Source: Butyricicoccus_A sp964387535 (GTDB taxonomy: Bacteria; Bacillota; Clostridia; Oscillospirales; Butyricicoccaceae). Taken from it: 13,573 nt of DNA. This document shows positions 1 to 5,240 of the stretch, piece by piece. A program made the translations under genes and the position numbers. Where the stretch lies: the NCBI GenBank assembly GCA_964387535.1, contig CAYLXH010000053.1, positions 1-13,573 on the forward strand, written 5' to 3'. The notes under the pieces are model-generated. The model searched no databases, was not told the origin of the DNA, and saw nothing but the letters and a program-made list of their open reading frames with translations. How positions within the stretch are numbered: position 1 is the stretch's first letter; the number at the start of each line of letters is the position of its first letter.

Positions 1-220
1 CGCACATTTTCCCTTCACTGCCATCGGCGTTGAAGATGCGCATTTTGGCATCTGCCGTCTCAGATGGGCAGATCAGAATGATGCCGTCGCCGCCAATGCC
101 AAAATGGCGGTCGGAGAGCAGGACAGCAAGTTGTTCCGGATGGTCCAGCTGCTGGTCAAAACAATTAAAATATACATAATCGTTTCCGCAGCCGTGCATT
201 TTTGTGAATTTCAGCTTCAT
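1..220 (-). CDS. dapF: Diaminopimelate epimerase, N-terminal part (cut by window edge)
   Basis: This encodes the first 73 residues of diaminopimelate epimerase, which interconverts LL- and meso-diaminopimelate in the lysine and peptidoglycan pathway in the cytoplasm. Read on the minus strand, the protein opens MKLKFTKMHGCGNDYVYF, the family's N-terminal signature, followed by GIGGDGIIL (residues 41-49) and FNADGSEGKMC (63-73). The last visible residue, Cys73, matches the first of the two catalytic cysteines (Cys73 in the E. coli and H. influenzae enzymes). The start ATG (218-220) has a GAGGA ribosome site about 9 bases upstream. The remaining two thirds lie beyond position 1. A promoter of its own lies at 293-321, and the gene is separated from the upstream ANTAR gene by a terminator at 382-418, so it is probably not part of the nitrogen operon. 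Confidence 0.95.
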   Translation of the reverse strand, partial: MKLKFTKMHGCGNDYVYFNCFDQQLDHPEQLAVLLSDRHFGIGGDGIILICPSETADAKMRIFNADGSEGKMC

Positions 221-292
221 AGTGAGTCATCCTCAAAGTTAGTCGCAGATTCGAAGTTTTCCGGCACAAAAGACCGAAAACATACACCTTAA

Positions 293-321
293 ATTATACT
301 GGTTTGACGACATGTTTGCAA
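293..321 (-). promoter_or_regulatory. Sigma-A promoter of dapF
   Basis: On the minus strand TTGCAA (321-316) and a perfect TATAAT (298-293) are separated by 17 bases. Transcription would start near 286, giving a leader of about 66 bases. That leader contains a small stem (about 256-281, GTTTTC pairing with GAAAAC plus inner CGG/CCG pairs) of unknown role. Upstream of the -35 box lies the palindrome AAGATT-atac-AATCTT (336-351). Confidence 0.8.
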
Positions 322-381
322 GGGGACAATAGACGAAGATTATACAATCTTTACAATGGGAGTTGGTGCAGACAAACAAAG

Positions 382-418
382 AAAGACTGGCGCGGAAACA
401 GAGTTTGCACCAGTCTTT
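382..418 (-). terminator. Intrinsic terminator after the GS-I/ANTAR operon
   Basis: On the minus strand the 12-base arm AAAGACTGGTGC pairs with GCGCCAGTCTTT (one G-U), with a further inner AAAC/GTTT stem. A T-rich tract (ctttgtttgtc) follows. It lies 23 bases beyond the ANTAR stop codon and before the dapF promoter. On the plus strand no T run follows, so it is unidirectional. Confidence 0.8.
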
Positions 419-441
419 ACAAAGAGATGAAAATCATCCCA

Positions 442-1014
442 TTATTCAAAGTTCTGAATGATAATTTCCGCTACGTCGCGGCGGGTTTTTCGGTGATTCA
501 TTGCATTTTTCTCTATGTAGCTGTGGGCCTCCTCTTCCGTCAGGTGATTTTCCTGAATCAAAAGACATTTGGCCCGACTGATGATACGAAGATCATCCAG
601 CTTTTGACGGAGTTTGAGATTTTCTTTCTGGAGTGCCATGATATGCATACGGGTGGCGTTGGCAATCCGGATGATTTGATAAAACAACGGTCTGCTGAGT
701 GGTTTGGATAAGATAAAGATACCTTCTGGTTCCAACTGCGCGGCGACAGAGTCTGCCAGATCATTTTTGACCAGCATAATCACACCGGTGTGGTTGGAAG
801 AAGAGACAAAGGATGCAAATTCATGTCCAAATTCATCCGGCAGAGGGCTGTTGATCAGAACGAGTTCAAAATCCATTTCGATCAGAGCCCGCCGTGCTTC
901 GCCGCCGGAGGAGGCGATGCGGATGTGATGGGGGTGATGTCCTCCGTCCTGTAAAAGGCCAATCAGCATGTCAGCGCTTTTTTTTGTCGGTGTCACAAGC
1001 AGGATACTGTCCAT
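442..1014 (-). CDS. ANTAR-domain RNA-binding antiterminator with degenerate receiver domain
   Basis: 190-residue response-regulator-like protein. Residues 1-120 form a receiver-like fold (ILLVTP at the N-terminus, FELVLINSPLPDEFG at 49-63, ILSKPLS at 101-107). Residues about 130-186 are an ANTAR domain: a coiled helix ENLKLRQKLDDL followed by RAKCLL and the two-helix segment ending RRDVAEIII. ANTAR domains bind hexaloop hairpins in nascent RNA and block terminators. The receiver lacks the phospho-acceptor: Asn55 sits where Asp is expected, and the acidic pair of the first loop is Thr8-Pro9, while Lys104 is kept. Control by phosphorylation is therefore unlikely. The start is the second ATG (1012-1014), because the earlier in-frame ATG lies inside the GGAAGGAGG ribosome site. 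It follows the type I GS gene by 34 bases and is probably co-transcribed. In clostridia such proteins (NitR-type) are known next to glnA. Its likely targets are the three leader hairpins in this window. Confidence 0.9.
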   Translation of the reverse strand: MDSILLVTPTKKSADMLIGLLQDGGHHPHHIRIASSGGEARRALIEMDFELVLINSPLPDEFGHEFASFVSSSNHTGVIMLVKNDLADSVAAQLEPEGIFILSKPLSRPLFYQIIRIANATRMHIMALQKENLKLRQKLDDLRIISRAKCLLIQENHLTEEEAHSYIEKNAMNHRKTRRDVAEIIIQNFE

Positions 1015-1048
1015 GTAACTACCTCCTTCCAAACAGGATCATAAGGCA

Positions 1049-2371
1049 TCAATAGCGGTAGAAATAGAGGGAATCAATGATCTGACTCTTGTTGCTGGCA
1101 TCGGAATAACGCGTCCACTCAGCACGCTTTGCCTCGAGGTAGGCGCAAATGGTCTTTTCCGGCAGGGAAGCGTGGATGAATTCACTGTCGGACGCCGCGC
1201 GAATGGCCTCGTTAAGATTGGACGGCAGACAGTCGTATTCGCGAACGGCAGACTGTGGAACATCATACAGATTGAGATTACAGGGGTCACACAGACGGAG
1301 CTCACGCTGGATTCCTTCGATGCCGGCGCGGATGAGAAGCGTGAATGCCAGATAAGGATTGGCACATGGATCGGAGGACCGGAGCTCCATCCGGGATTGA
1401 TCACCGTGTGCAGCAGGAATGCGGATCAGTTGGGAGCGGTTTTGATGACTCCAAGTGATATAACGCGGGGCCTCACACTCGCCAAACCGCTCATATGAGT
1501 TGACCAGTGGATTGAGGAATGCAGTCATATCATATACACGGTTCATAATGCCCATCATAAAGCTCGAGCTGACCAGATCGTTCTCGGAAGAGTTGCCGGT
1601 GAACATGTTTTCTCCATGTCGGTACAGAGAAAGATTGATGTGCAGACCGTTGCCTGCCTGATCACGAAATGGCTTGGGCATAAAGGAAGCATACAGACCG
1701 TTGGAAGCGGCAATGGTTTTGACTACGCTGCGGAAGGTAATCAGATTATCCGCTGCATTGAGTGCAGTTGCATAGGCGAAGTCGATCTCGTTTTGACCCG
1801 GACCGGTTTCGTGATGCGACGCCTCAGGGCGAAGATTCATTTCTTCGAGAGTCAGACAGATCTGGCGACGGACGTTTTCCCCTTTGTCCAGTGGTGCAAT
1901 ATCCATATAGCTTGCCGAATCGTGAGGACGCTTCGTGGGCAGACCATTCTCATCGTTTTGCAGCAGATAGAATTCACATTCCGTGCCGATTTTTACGGAG
2001 TAGCCGAGCTTCTTGATGTCATCGTGTGCCTGACGGAGCATATGACGTCCATCTCCTTCAAATGGCCGTCCATCCGGATAGCGGATGTCGCAGAAAAAGC
2101 GGACGACCCGGCCCTGAGACGGACGCCATGGAAGAATCGACAGCGTCCGAGGATCGGGGAAAAGAAGGAGGTCAGAGGCTTCAATGTTCATGAAGCCGCG
2201 GACGGAGGAAGCGTCGAAAGAAATACCCTTTTCAAAAGCCCGAGACAGTTCACGCGGCATGATTGAGATATTTTTTTGTGTGCCAAAGATATCACAAAAA
2301 GCCAAGCGGATAAACTTTACATCATTGTCTGCGACAAATTGTGTGATTTCTTGAAATGAATAATTTGTCAT
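1049..2371 (-). CDS. glnA: Glutamine synthetase, type I-like family
   Basis: 440-residue enzyme of the type I glutamine synthetase fold, which makes glutamine from glutamate, ammonia and ATP in a cytoplasmic dodecamer. Visible signatures: SFDASSVRGF (51-60, cf. FDGSS), GTECEFYLL (129-137, metal-binding Glu131 and Glu133), ETGPGQNEIDF (188-198), GNGLHINLS (240-248), NSYERFGECEAP (291-302), NRSQLIRIP (311-319) and RMELRSSDPCANPY (327-340). The substrate flap is one residue shorter than the usual NSYKRLVPGYEAP, a variant found in clostridial members. The start at 2371 is set by GGGGAGG 9 bases upstream; the longer open frame extends only into the leader. It is the first gene of an operon with the ANTAR regulator and is transcribed divergently from glnN. 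A roughly 284-base leader carries a hexaloop hairpin and a probable attenuator. Activity as a true glutamine synthetase is inferred from conserved residues and context; some GS-like relatives use other amines. Confidence 0.88.
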   Translation of the reverse strand: MTNYSFQEITQFVADNDVKFIRLAFCDIFGTQKNISIMPRELSRAFEKGISFDASSVRGFMNIEASDLLLFPDPRTLSILPWRPSQGRVVRFFCDIRYPDGRPFEGDGRHMLRQAHDDIKKLGYSVKIGTECEFYLLQNDENGLPTKRPHDSASYMDIAPLDKGENVRRQICLTLEEMNLRPEASHHETGPGQNEIDFAYATALNAADNLITFRSVVKTIAASNGLYASFMPKPFRDQAGNGLHINLSLYRHGENMFTGNSSENDLVSSSFMMGIMNRVYDMTAFLNPLVNSYERFGECEAPRYITWSHQNRSQLIRIPAAHGDQSRMELRSSDPCANPYLAFTLLIRAGIEGIQRELRLCDPCNLNLYDVPQSAVREYDCLPSNLNEAIRAASDSEFIHASLPEKTICAYLEAKRAEWTRYSDASNKSQIIDSLYFYRY

Positions 2372-2442
2372 TCGGATGATACCTCCCCGAAATGGTAAAA
2401 GTTGATGGCGGCTGAGACCGTACTGAAAATGTGCATATGTTG

Positions 2443-2467
2443 ATATTGTCCAGAGTGGATACAATAT
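2443..2467. repeat. Inverted repeat in the GS-I leader
   Basis: ATATTGT (2443-2449) and ACAATAT (2461-2467) form 7-base perfect arms around an 11-base centre. It lies about 70 bases upstream of the GS-I start codon, inside the transcribed leader. It could be an operator for a second DNA-binding regulator or an RNA hairpin; the sequence does not decide. Confidence 0.4.
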
Positions 2468-2584
2468 ATAAGATAGTAAGGAATATAACGGAATCGATAT
2501 GACAGAACGATTGGGTTTGCACTGCGTTTTTCTGCATATCCGGTTATGATGGAACGCTCTCAACTGCCTGAGAAGAGCAGAGAG

Positions 2585-2649
2585 AAAAAGTAAAAAATGA
2601 CGTGTATTCCAAGGAAAACTGCAAAACACCCTGAAAAACAAACGCCATT
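2585..2649 (-). terminator. Probable attenuator terminator in the GS-I leader
   Basis: On the minus strand AATGGCGT (2649-2642) can pair with ACGTCATT (2603-2596; 8 pairs, one G-U). This is followed at once by T-rich sequence (six Ts at 2597-2592, then A, C and five Ts at 2589-2585). The 38 bases between the arms hold an imperfect inner hairpin (GTGTTTTGCAG against TTGGAATACAC). The 5' arm begins at the first base of the AATGGC hexaloop, so it competes with the hairpin at 2638-2655. The long loop makes this the weakest of the three attenuators; the shared geometry is the main support. Confidence 0.5.
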
Positions 2650-2655
2650 GTCTGT
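2638..2655 (-). promoter_or_regulatory. ANTAR-type hexaloop hairpin, GS-I/ANTAR operon leader
   Basis: Minus-strand RNA ACAGAC-AATGGC-GTTTGT forms six pairs (one G-U) closing a six-base loop with A at position 1 and G at position 4, the known signature of ANTAR target loops. It starts at about the predicted transcription start. Because the ANTAR gene is in this operon, this would be an autoregulatory site. Confidence 0.72.
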
Positions 2656-2661
2656 GGTTTT

Positions 2662-2690
2662 ATTTTATTTCAAAAGGGGAGTGCAGTCAA
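2662..2690 (-). promoter_or_regulatory. Sigma-A promoter of the GS-I/ANTAR operon
   Basis: Minus-strand TTGACT (2690-2685), a 17-base spacer and TAAAAT (2667-2662). Predicted transcription start is near 2655, exactly where the hexaloop hairpin begins. The divergent glnN promoter lies about 130 bases away. The AT-rich stretch between them (2691-2822) shows no gene and no operator that I can name. Confidence 0.75.
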
Positions 2691-2822
2691 GAAAAAAATT
2701 CCCTGCATAACAAAAGACAAGGATTTCATACAACTTGCATAGAGGATTTTGCTTCAAAAGAATTATTCATGGGAGAATTAGATAAAAGTTGGCAAAGTGG
2801 GAAAAAAGTTTCGATTTCGTGG

Positions 2823-2851
2823 TTGACAAGTAAAAAAATAGGGAATATAAT
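2823..2851 (+). promoter_or_regulatory. Perfect-consensus sigma-A promoter of glnN
   Basis: TTGACA (2823-2828) and TATAAT (2846-2851) are exactly 17 bases apart. A promoter this strong fits control after initiation, that is, by the terminator a few bases downstream. Confidence 0.92.
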
Positions 2852-2862
2852 AGCGTCAGTGA

Positions 2863-2878
2863 ACAGCAAGGGCGCTGT
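2863..2878 (+). promoter_or_regulatory. ANTAR-type hexaloop hairpin, glnN leader
   Basis: ACAGC-AAGGGC-GCTGT: five Watson-Crick pairs closing a six-base loop with A1 and G4. It starts about 12 bases after the -10 box. Its 3' arm (2874-2878) is also part of the 5' arm of the terminator at 2872-2910, so only one of the two can form. An ANTAR protein bound here would allow read-through into glnN. Confidence 0.82.
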
Positions 2879-2910
2879 GGATGGCCAAGATCCGCAGCGC
2901 TAATTTTTTT
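2872..2910 (+). terminator. Attenuator terminator in the glnN leader
   Basis: GCGCTGTGGAT (2872-2882) pairs with ATCCGCAGCGC (2890-2900): 11 pairs, one G-U, with a 7-base loop. Seven Ts follow (2904-2910). It is a complete intrinsic terminator lying between promoter and glnN start codon, 48 bases before the ATG. Confidence 0.92.
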
Positions 2911-2958
2911 ATAACTTGATTTTCATTATATGAACGACAGTATGGAGGTGCGTTTCAG

Positions 2959-5034
2959 ATGAATAATGTTCCTGAAATCTTTGCGTCTTACGTATTTAAC
3001 GAAGGCGAAATGCGCGACAGACTCCCGAGGGAGGTATTCAAAAAGCTGAAGAAGACGATTGACTTCGGTGAGCCGCTGGATCCGACCATTGCAAACGATG
3101 TGGCACACGCCATGAAGGAGTGGGCGCTCTCTAAGGGAGCGACGCATTATACCCACTGGTTCCAGCCGATGACCGGAATTACCGCGGAGAAGCATGACTC
3201 GTTCATCACGCCGACCGACAACGGCAAGATCATCATGGATTTCAGTGGCAAGGAGCTGACGAAGGGCGAGCCGGACGCATCTTCCTTCCCGTCCGGCGGT
3301 ATCCGTGCGACATTTGAAGCGCGTGGCTATACCGCTTGGGATCCAACCTCTTGTGCATTTGTTAAGGACGGCACACTGTACATCCCGACGGCATTTTGTT
3401 CCTATACCGGCGAAGCGCTGGATAAAAAGACTCCGCTGCTGCGTTCGATGGATGCGATTTCGAAGCAGGGCTGCCGTCTGCTCAAGCTGTTTGGCAAAGA
3501 TGTCAAGCGCATCACCACGACCGTAGGTCCCGAGCAGGAGTATTTCCTGGTAGATAAGAAGTTCTTTGATGAGCGAGCCGATCTGCGCCTGACCGGACGC
3601 ACGCTGTTCGGCGCGATGGCTCCGAAGGGCCAGGAGATGGAAGATCATTATTTTGGCACCATCAAGCCGCGTGTCGCTGCATTCATGGCTGATTTGGATG
3701 CGGAACTGTGGAAGTTTGGTATTCTGGCAAAGACCAAGCACAATGAAGTCGCTCCGGCACAGCATGAGATTGCTCCGATCTTCTCGACGACCAACAAGGC
3801 AGTGGATAACAACCAGCTGCTGATGGATGTCGTGAAGAAGGTAGCGCAGAAGCATGGCATGGTATGCCTGTTACATGAGAAGCCGTTTGATGGAGTCAAT
3901 GGCTCTGGTAAGCACAACAACTGGGCGCTGTCCACGGATGCCGGTGAAAACCTGCTGAGCCCGGGCAAGGAACCGGCAGAGAATGCACAGTTTATGCTGA
4001 TCCTGACCGCGATTGTCTCTGCCCTGGATCGCTATGCAAAACTGATGCGTCTTTCGGTTGCTTCCGCCGGAAACGACCACCGTCTGGGTGCCAACGAAGC
4101 TCCTCCGGCGATTGTTTCCACCTTCCTCGGCGATACCCTGGATAAGATTGTACAGTCCATCATCAGCGGTAGCCCGCTGGATGAAGAGGGTACGGAAAAG
4201 ATTAAGCTGGGTGTTACCACACTGCCGGTCATCCCAAAGGATAATACCGATCGAAACAGAACCTCTCCGTTTGCCTTTACGGGCAACCGCTTTGAGTTCC
4301 GTATGCCGGGTTCTGCGCAGTCTTTGGGCTGTGTCAATATGATGCTGAATACGGCTGTTGCCAAGGTGTTCAGTGAGTATGCAGACGAGCTGGAGCATGC
4401 GGAGGATTTCCACGAAGCACTGAACGCGCTGATCAAGCGCGAGCTGACGGAGCATCAGCGCATTATCTTCAATGGCAACGGCTATGACGATAAGTGGGTG
4501 GAAGAAGCAGAGAGACGCGGTCTGCCGAATCTCAAGACGACTCCGGACGCGCTGGCAACCTACTGCGAGTTTGTCGGCATGTTTGAGGAAATGGGAGTTC
4601 TGACCGAAACCGAGCTGCTGTCCCGTCAGGATATTCTGATGGAGGAGTACCATAAGATTATCAACATTGAGGCAAAGACCATGATTGACATGGCCAAGAA
4701 GGATATTCTTCCGGCTGTTGGCACATACATGGCAGAGCTGTCGGAAACGGCGGTCAATAAAAAGACGATTGGTGTTTCCACCGATATTGAAATGATGCTT
4801 CTGAACAAGCTGACGGCTCTTTCCGTAGAGGCCTATGCAAAGCTGGAAGCTCTGATTGCGGCGGATGCTGGTATGAACGATGTAGAAGGCAACATGGATC
4901 AGGCATTCTATGCAGCATATACGCTGCTTCCGGCAATGCAAGACCTGCGCAAGGTTGTTGATGAGCTGGAGTCCAATACGGCAGAGAAGTACTGGCCGAT
5001 GCCGACGTATGTTGATTTGCTGTTTGGTGTATAA
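2959..5034 (+). CDS. glnN: Type III glutamine synthetase
   Basis: 691-residue GSIII, within the usual 690-730 range for this dodecameric enzyme, which makes glutamine from glutamate, ammonia and ATP in the cytoplasm. Family signatures in order: PEQEYFLVD (191-199, metal and substrate glutamates), KHNEVAPAQHEIAP (260-273), NGSGKHNNW (314-322), GNDHRLGANEAPP (371-383), and the arginine-rich stretch 431-452 with FEFRMPGS at its end. The long C-terminal helical region typical of type III follows. The start has GGAGG 10 bases upstream. It is preceded by a consensus promoter and an attenuator with an ANTAR-type hairpin, and followed closely by the amt-PII promoter, which overlaps its stop codon. 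With the type I enzyme at 1049-2371, this locus encodes two unrelated-length glutamine synthetases back to back under what looks like the same regulator. Confidence 0.97.
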   Translation: MNNVPEIFASYVFNEGEMRDRLPREVFKKLKKTIDFGEPLDPTIANDVAHAMKEWALSKGATHYTHWFQPMTGITAEKHDSFITPTDNGKIIMDFSGKELTKGEPDASSFPSGGIRATFEARGYTAWDPTSCAFVKDGTLYIPTAFCSYTGEALDKKTPLLRSMDAISKQGCRLLKLFGKDVKRITTTVGPEQEYFLVDKKFFDERADLRLTGRTLFGAMAPKGQEMEDHYFGTIKPRVAAFMADLDAELWKFGILAKTKHNEVAPAQHEIAPIFSTTNKAVDNNQLLMDVVKKVAQKHGMVCLLHEKPFDGVNGSGKHNNWALSTDAGENLLSPGKEPAENAQFMLILTAIVSALDRYAKLMRLSVASAGNDHRLGANEAPPAIVSTFLGDTLDKIVQSIISGSPLDEEGTEKIKLGVTTLPVIPKDNTDRNRTSPFAFTGNRFEFRMPGSAQSLGCVNMMLNTAVAKVFSEYADELEHAEDFHEALNALIKRELTEHQRIIFNGNGYDDKWVEEAERRGLPNLKTTPDALATYCEFVGMFEEMGVLTETELLSRQDILMEEYHKIINIEAKTMIDMAKKDILPAVGTYMAELSETAVNKKTIGVSTDIEMMLLNKLTALSVEAYAKLEALIAADAGMNDVEGNMDQAFYAAYTLLPAMQDLRKVVDELESNTAEKYWPMPTYVDLLFGV

Positions 5035-5040
5035 TATATT
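5012..5040 (+). promoter_or_regulatory. Promoter of amt-PII, overlapping the glnN stop codon
   Basis: TTGATT (5012-5017), a 17-base spacer and TATATT (5035-5040). A second -10-like TATAAT at 5030-5035 has a weaker -35 (TATGTT, 16-base spacing). Transcription would start near 5047, just before the hexaloop hairpin. The -35 box lies within the last glnN codons and the stop TAA (5032-5034) is in the spacer. Confidence 0.6.
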
Positions 5041-5058
5041 ATTCCCTGTACGATTGTA

Positions 5059-5072
5059 ACACAAAGGCGTGT
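5059..5072 (+). promoter_or_regulatory. ANTAR-type hexaloop hairpin, amt-PII leader
   Basis: ACAC-AAAGGC-GTGT: four pairs closing a six-base loop with A1 and G4. The whole loop and 3' arm (5063-5072) also form the 5' arm of the terminator at 5063-5114, so the structures exclude each other. It is the third member of the ACA(n)C-AANGGC-G(n)TGT set. Confidence 0.75.
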
Positions 5073-5114
5073 ATCGGAACCTCTGAGGGTTCCAGATACA
5101 CGCCTTTCTTTTTT
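5063..5114 (+). terminator. Strong terminator between glnN and amt-PII, probable attenuator
   Basis: A 13-pair stem (AAAGGCGTGTATC with GATACACGCCTTT) continues after a one-base bulge into six more pairs (GGAACC/GGTTCC) with loop TCTGAG, followed by six Ts (5109-5114). It ends glnN transcripts. It also lies downstream of the amt promoter at 5012-5040, so it should act as an attenuator for amt-PII, opened by the overlapping hexaloop hairpin. Confidence 0.9.
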
Positions 5115-5129
5115 GTAACACTGCGATAA

Positions 5130-5161
5130 CAGCATGTGCAGGTCGTTCCTGCCACAGGCTG
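5130..5161 (+). other. Imperfect hairpin in the amt-PII leader
   Basis: Twelve pairs in three short stems (CAGC/GCTG, TGTG/CACA, CAGG/CCTG) separated by one mismatch and one bulge, loop TCGTT. No T run follows, so it is not a terminator. Confidence 0.5.
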
Positions 5162-5166
5162 ATTTT

Positions 5167-5203
5167 GATCGTCGGAAAGAGAGAGTGGCATTTTCCGACG
5201 ATC
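5167..5203 (+). repeat. Perfect 12-base inverted repeat before amt-PII
   Basis: GATCGTCGGAAA (5167-5178) and TTTCCGACGATC (5192-5203) are perfect inverse copies around 13 bases. It lies 25 bases before the amt ribosome site. Neither strand carries a T run after it, so a terminator is unlikely. An RNA stability or processing stem or an operator are the alternatives. Confidence 0.6.
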
Positions 5204-5240
5204 CATAAGTATCATTTCACAAGTTTTGGAGGCGTTTTTT

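Noticed and set aside
2372..2641. N-terminal extension of the type I glutamine synthetase by 90 residues
   Set aside because: The extension does not resemble any GS, the internal ATG at 2371 has a strong ribosome site, and the extra stretch is the leader with the attenuator.
5082..5087. TCTGAG six-base loop of the amt terminator as a second ANTAR hexaloop
   Set aside because: G is at position 4 but position 1 is T, not A; it is the apical loop of the terminator itself.
3871..5121. Minus-strand open frame of 416 codons opposite glnN
   Set aside because: No ribosome site or recognisable domain, and it runs opposite the conserved type III glutamine synthetase; a shadow frame.
5114..5131. GlnR-box-like dyad TGTAA...TAACA upstream of amt-PII
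   Set aside because: The spacer is 8 bases where the GlnR box needs 7, no GlnR gene is in the window, and it overlaps the T run of the attenuator.
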